64,000 nucleotides of DNA. Origin: Colletotrichum lupini (Eukaryota; Ascomycota; Sordariomycetes; Glomerellales; Glomerellaceae). Location of the stretch: the NCBI RefSeq assembly GCF_023278565.1, contig NC_064675.1:5456001-5520000 (forward strand), in the 5' to 3' direction. A model generated the notes under the pieces. The model saw nothing but the letters and a program-made list of their open reading frames with translations. It made no database searches and was not told the origin of the DNA. Every line of letters starts with the position of its first letter. The first letter of the stretch is position 1. Below, piece by piece: positions 59,066-64,000 of this stretch. A program made the translations under genes and the position numbers.

Positions 59066-60000
59066 ATGAACTCACTCAGATACCTCCGGCCGGTGGCCTC
59101 GCGTATGCAGACGCCGACGCTGCCCAGACTCTCACGCGGATTCGCCAGCAAGACATACGAGTTCATTCAGGTCTCTCAGCCCAAGCCTGGTGTTGGTCAA
59201 GGTAAATACTGTTCCAGCCGTAATCAATCATCACTCTACGACGACGACGCTCATCATGATCCACTTTAGTGACGTTGAACCGCCCCAAGGCCTTGAACGC
59301 TCTCTGCACTCCCCTCATCCATGAGCTCAACGATGCGCTAAGGGCTTTCAACGCGTCGGACGAAACGTCCGTCATCGTTCTGACAGGCTCCCAAAAGGCC
59401 TTTGCAGCCGGTGCCGACATCAAGGAGATGGCTCCTCTCACCTTTTCCGAGGCATACACCAAGTCCTTCATCGAGTCGTGGTCGCTTCTCACCACTGAGG
59501 TCAAGAAGCCCATCATCGCCGCCGTTTCCGGTCACGCGCTCGGCGGAGGCTGTGAGCTGTCCATGATGTGCGACATCCTCTACTGCACCGAGACTGCCAA
59601 CTTTGGCCAGCCCGAGATCAAGCTCGGCACGATCCCGGGTGCCGGCGGCAGCCAGAGACTCACCCGGGCTATCGGAAAGTCCAAGGCCATGGAGTTGATC
59701 CTGACGGGCAAGTCCTTCAGCGGTGCCGATGCCGAGAAGTGGGGTCTTGCGGCCAAGGCATTCCCTTCGTACGAGGTTCTCATGGAGGAGACGCTGAAAA
59801 CGGCAGAGACCATCGCCGGCTACTCGAGGGTGTCCATCAACGCGTGCAAGGAAGTTGTGAACAAGAGCCAGGATCTGCCTCTGAGGGATGGTGTCGAATT
59901 CGAGCGGAGAGTATTCCACAGCTTGTTCGGCAGCAACGACCAAAAGATTGGCATGAAGGCATTCGCAGAGAAGAAGAAGGCAGAGTGGACTCACTCTTGA
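59066..60000 (+). CDS. Mitochondrial enoyl-CoA hydratase (crotonase, ECHS1 type)
   Basis: Two exons, 59066-59201 and 59270-60000, with a 68-bp intron (GTAAAT donor, TTTAG acceptor) restore GVGQVTLNRPKALNAL and give 288 aa. The first 28 residues (MNSLRYLRPVASRMQTPTLP) are Arg-rich, without acidic residues, typical for mitochondrial import. The crotonase fold shows the oxyanion-hole motif FAAGADIKEM (about 90-99), GHALGGGCELSMMCD with catalytic Glu141, and GQPEIKLGTIPGAGGSQRL with catalytic Glu161, equivalent to Glu144 and Glu164 of the rat enzyme. The enzyme hydrates trans-2-enoyl-CoA in short-chain beta-oxidation and branched-chain amino acid breakdown in the matrix. Both glutamates are present, so it should be active as a hydratase rather than a bare family relative. 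Confidence 0.96.
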
Positions 60001-60939
60001 AAAGCTTCATGCTTGTGAAAAGACTAGTTGTATGCGAAATAGCCGAGTCTGGCAAAGACATGATGTTGTGCAACCACGATCTTGGGCAAATGAGCGCGTG
60101 CGTATGTTTGGGGAAATCCGTCAAATTGCTCGGCATGAATAAGACCATGTAAGAGCACACAGTCAGCCCAGCACCACCTTTTTGCTTGGCCATGTTGCTT
60201 TGCAGGAAAAAGGATGATGTTACTTTTCGGGTTCTCTCTCGTACAGCACTCGCTTGCATGCATGATGACTTTAGTCCCGAGATTCTTCGCCTGCCTTGGC
60301 CAATGCCTAGAAAACCACATAAACCACAGTGTCTTCAACCCTTACGGCCAGCTCACATGCCTCGCCGAGAATACGCAGTTTAAACCTTTAGTCTCAAAAA
60401 GTCCGGAGAGTCGGTGGGCGTTGAGTTCGTATTACTTGGAGCCTACAGGGGGCTAGCCCGTCCCAAAAAGTAGCGGAGGGGTTGCAATGATCTCAGCTTA
60501 TTGGCTCCGCGTGGGAGTTGGGATGCTTTTTGAAGCTAAGGGCAGGGGTAGGGGTCGGCGGCGGGCGGGAACCAACGTGGGGTTGACACCCAACTTGGGG
60601 CGGCCAGCGGGCAGCCGTAGCCTGTAGGCCACTGGACCCGTCCCTTAGCATCCAATCCATTTGACGGGGTCACCTCACAGGGCGGTCTCTGACCATTTCT
60701 GACCCCTTACACACCTTTTTTCCTTCCTGAACCCGTAAGCCTTTGAGCCTGTGAGGTGCTTCTGCTGCAGCGGCCACGGCGCGCCCAGCTTTCGGCCCCG
60801 CCACCCACCTCACCTAAGGCTCGCCTGACTGCCAGTCTTAAACCGACATGTTCCCCTCGCGATTCCGCTGGCCAAATCTCCTCATGACATTGTCTTTGTG
60901 TCCGGCAATCCAGGGATCGCGCGGAGCGATAGTTCCTGC
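60001..60939. other. Intergenic region; no gene seen
   Basis: 3' side of the hydratase gene and promoter of the RING/ZZ/SH3 gene. A purine/G-rich stretch (GGGCAGGGGTAGGGGTCGGC) lies near 60540-60560. Nothing else was recognised. Confidence 0.5.
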
Positions 60940-63921
60940 ATGGATTCCTCAAAGCCCGCACTCGACCTGGAGAGGGAGTTGACGTGCTCTGTAAGTGTCG
61001 TCTGATCCAATGCTCTGTAGCGTCGCCCTAGGAGAGGGGCACTTTTTTCAAAACCCCCATTGGATTCTGTAGGACTCTAGAGATTATATGTGCGCTGACC
61101 GACTTTTCTTCTTGCCTTCTAGATATGCACCGAGCTCCTTTACCAGCCTCTGACTCTGCTCGATTGTCTACACACGTATTGCGGTGCCTGCTTGAAGGAC
61201 TGGTTTTCTTTCCAAGCGCAGCAGGCCGAAAACTCACCGACCCCGCCCGCACCAGGGACAAACATCTTCACCTGCCCGTCATGTCGTGCGCAGGTTCGCG
61301 ATACGAGGCACAATGCCACCGTCGCCACTCTCCTCGATATGTTTGTGGCTGCGAACCCGGACAGGAGGAGATCTGAATCCGACGTGGCGGAAATGGTGAA
61401 GAAGTACAAGCCAGGTGATCAGGTGCTGCCAGAAGTTAAGATTCCCGAGAGAACCCCGGAAGAGAGGCGCGCAGACGACGAAGAAAGGAGGTTACTGGAA
61501 GATGTGCGGGAGATGAGCCTCAGAGACGCCGGAGTAGACTCTTCCTCGGGACATCGACATCGACGGCGTAGAGAGGACAGCAGCTCTGCCGATGGACGAA
61601 CCAGACGGAGCCGGGACCACAGTCGGGACAGCCGCCACACCCACAGACATGAGGGCAGTCGGAGACCGCGAGACGACGAAGGGAGGCCTACTGGGGACCA
61701 GCTGCAGCCGGATTCGAGGTCGGGCGAGCAAAGGAGACGGCGAAGGAGTGAGTCGAGACAGCGTGCCCAGGAGTCATCCGACATGAGGCGTCGGCAAATC
61801 GAGCACCAGTCGTCACTCAGATCACTCATAAGCTCGAGTGATTTGAGCGAGCGCGACGTGCAGAAGGAGATTGAGGATTTTGCTAGACAAATCCAGGAAG
61901 AGGGCTTGTTGGATGGGCTCGATCTGGACAACATCGACCTGAGCCGGAACGATGAGCTGAGTCGGAAGATTACAGAAGCTTACAGACGACGGCAACGGGA
62001 GCGGGAGCGAGAACGAGAACGCACCAGGGCCGAAGGAACGAGAAGAAGGGACACCAGTGGCCAGTCCAGGCACTCTCCAGATCGTGTGCAGGAGATCAGG
62101 TCAAGTGCATCAGACACAAGCAGGCCCAGTAGCAGGCAACGGCCGCACTCAAGGTCAACTAGTGCAACTGGGTTTCCGGACGATCGCAGCCGGCCGCCAC
62201 TCTCACAGAGTGCCTTGCATCTTGAAGTTCGACCAGAGGAGAGGCGGCGACGGAGGCGAACCTCAAGCGGCGGTCGCAGCGCGACGACACCCCTCCCAGC
62301 AACGCAGTCCGAGACCCGCGTCGCCACTCGATCGCAGACCGATCTGTCGTCACGAACACATTTTGGTGAAGCAGTCGCCCCGAGAACCGTCTTCACCGAG
62401 GCGAGAAGCTCGAGCACGCCATCAGTACCTACCACGACGCAGTCGCCGACGACTACCACTTCGCCAGCACCGCGCGAGCTGACCTTTGCCAACCGCATGA
62501 CGAATTCTTCTGCGTTGGTGTCTTCCAACTTGACCGCGTCTCCGCCCATAGAGCCGTTGTCGCCTCGTCTGCAGCGGCCAAACCGGCCGGCAGACTTGTC
62601 CATCATCAGCCAAGCAACTTCAGGCCCTGTCGGGCTAGGCTTGGGTTTGGGGATAGGGAGTCCGACCAACCCCGGTCATCAACGAACACGCTCGCAACTG
62701 TACCCGGAGCCCTCGATTACGTGTTCCCGCTGCGCAAAGCAGCATATCGAGTACGAGCTACACTACAACTGCGGCATCTGCGCCAGCGGAAATTGGAACA
62801 TCTGCATCGACTGCTACAGGTCCGGCAAAGGCTGCTTGCACTGGTTTGGCTTCGGGTACGGAGCGTGGGCCAAGTGGGAAAAGGCTCGGCACACGGCACA
62901 CGAGGACATACCCAGACCTCACATGCTGACGGCGAATCGTTACCTCCAGCCAAAGATCATCCCGGGTGGAGCGGAAGGTAGGCGAACTCTCACGACCGAC
63001 GATCCGATGAAGCGGTTGGAAAGCGGCAACTTCTGTGCTCGATGCCAGGCCTGGGCGAACGAGTGCTTCTGGCGATGCGACTTTTGCAACTTTGGCGACT
63101 GGGGGTTTTGCAATAATTGCGTGAACCAGGGACGATCGTGCACACATCCGCTTCTGCCTCTGACGTACCAGCCTCAGCCATCACACACGCCACCTGCCAG
63201 TCCCAGGTCGCCTCAGCCGCCTCACGCGGCCGCTGTGCTGACGGGGCCTAACATTCACAATATTGGCCCCTTTAAGCCCCTGACGTTTACGACGCGCTGT
63301 GACGTCTGCCAGGACCCTATCTCTCCCAACCACAGCCGATATCACTGCTTCACTTGTACCAGCTCAATCGAGCCGGACACGCAACCTGGCGACTACGATG
63401 TATGCACAAATTGTTACGCCAATCTTGAAGCGCGTGATCAAATCAGTCCCGAGAACGGGCACGCGGGCTGGCGCCGGTGTCTCAACGGCCATCGCATGAT
63501 CGTGATCGGCTTCCGCGACGGGCCGGGCGGGCAGCTGCGGCACATACTTTCCGACCTCGTGGGCGGCCGCAATCTCCGCATCACGCAGTCGGATGGCACC
63601 GACGACCAGGCCCCGCAGAAGTGGTGGTGGCACGAGGGCGGGCAGACGAGAGAGCGCTTCGTCACCAGGGACGTTGCGGCGGACGCCCCGACAGGCGAGG
63701 GTCTCGCGCAGGGGTTCCCCGCGGATGGCGGCGTCGGGATGAGGGCGACAGCGACGTGGGCGTGGTATCCCAAGGCCGAGGACGAGCTGTTGTTCCCCAA
63801 GGGGGCCGAGATCCGGGAGATTGAGGACGTGAACGGGGACTGGTTCTTTGGGGTGTACATGGGCGCGAAGGGACTGTTCCCATCGCCGTACGTAAGGCGG
63901 CTTGATGATCATGCAGGATAG
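60940..63921 (+). CDS. RING-type E3 ligase candidate with three ZZ-like zinc fingers and a C-terminal SH3 domain
   Basis: A 51-bp exon 1 (60940-60990, MDSSKPALDLERELTCS) joins exon 2 (61123-63921) over a 132-bp intron (GTAAGT donor, GCTGACC branch, TCTAG acceptor), giving 949 aa; the junction completes the RING. The C3HC4 RING has Cys16, Cys19, Cys32, His34, Cys37, Cys40, Cys68 and Cys71, with the last pair displaced by a loop. About 130-300 is highly charged, Arg-rich and coiled (RQRERERERERT). After a Ser/Thr/Pro-rich linker follow three ZZ-like Cys clusters: near 550 (CSRCAKQHIEYELHYNCGIC), 655 (CARCQAWANECFWRCDFC) and 743 (CDVCQDPISPNHSRYHCFTC). Residues about 893-947 form an SH3 domain (ATWAWYPKAEDELLFPKG, then DWFFGVYMGAKGLFPSPYV). 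It probably ubiquitinates partners bound by ZZ/SH3 modules; substrates are unknown. Confidence 0.92.
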
Positions 63922-64000
63922 TAATTGGCTGGTGGTCATTGGGGGGAGCCTGAATAGTAAAGGCCGTGATGAATGCATCGGCGACTTGGGCGAGCTCGTA

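Overview
The window comes from a filamentous ascomycete, most likely a Sordariomycete. The genes carry short introns of 53-132 bp (one of 515 bp) with GTRNGT donors and CTRAC-like branch points. Orthologues that are specific or typical for fungi are present: the ERMES subunit Mdm34, Coq11, a Kelch/TM wall protein and a CAP10-type GT90. A 17.6-kb AT-rich block almost without CpA and TpG shows the signature of repeat-induced point mutation (RIP).

Bases 1 to about 17,580 are a dead, nested retrotransposon block. A plus-strand chromodomain Gypsy/Ty3 element (here Gypsy-A) runs from 1991 to 7653. A second, complete, minus-strand Gypsy (Gypsy-B, 7654-15642, two LTRs, near-perfect target duplication) sits inside the 3' LTR of Gypsy-A. 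A solo Copia LTR (12514-13027, perfect 5-bp duplication ATCTT) sits inside Gypsy-B. The left edge (1-1990) is the 3' end of a Copia element whose LTR is the inverted partner of the solo LTR. The Gypsy elements are heavily mutated and the Copia parts only lightly, so the layers can be dated relative to each other. About 1.7 kb of unassigned AT-rich relics follow.

From about 17,580 the sequence turns abruptly to balanced composition and carries 14 supported genes plus one weak candidate, separated by long intergenic stretches. In order: secreted GH16 glycosidase (-), Kelch/TM proline-rich surface protein (-), unknown mitochondrial-type protein (-), SYF2 (+), COQ11 (-), YAF9 (+), weak nuclear-type ORF (+), MDM34 (-), IPK1 (+), FUN26-type nucleoside transporter (-), frameshifted multi-span membrane protein (+), GT90 glycosyltransferase (+), PAF1 (-), RER1 (-), mitochondrial enoyl-CoA hydratase (+), RING/ZZ/SH3 protein (+).

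This is not a biosynthetic or defence cluster. It is mostly housekeeping: splicing and transcription/chromatin (SYF2, YAF9, PAF1), mitochondria and lipid contact sites (COQ11, MDM34, enoyl-CoA hydratase), secretory pathway and wall (RER1, GT90, GH16, Kelch protein), and inositol phosphate signalling (IPK1). Most neighbours are divergent or convergent pairs, so no operon-like logic applies. The most notable signals are the datable transposon nest, a one-base reading-frame break in an otherwise intact membrane protein gene, an open charged extension behind the YAF9 stop codon, and an unusual RING-ZZ-SH3 domain combination. I found no convincing wholly new system.
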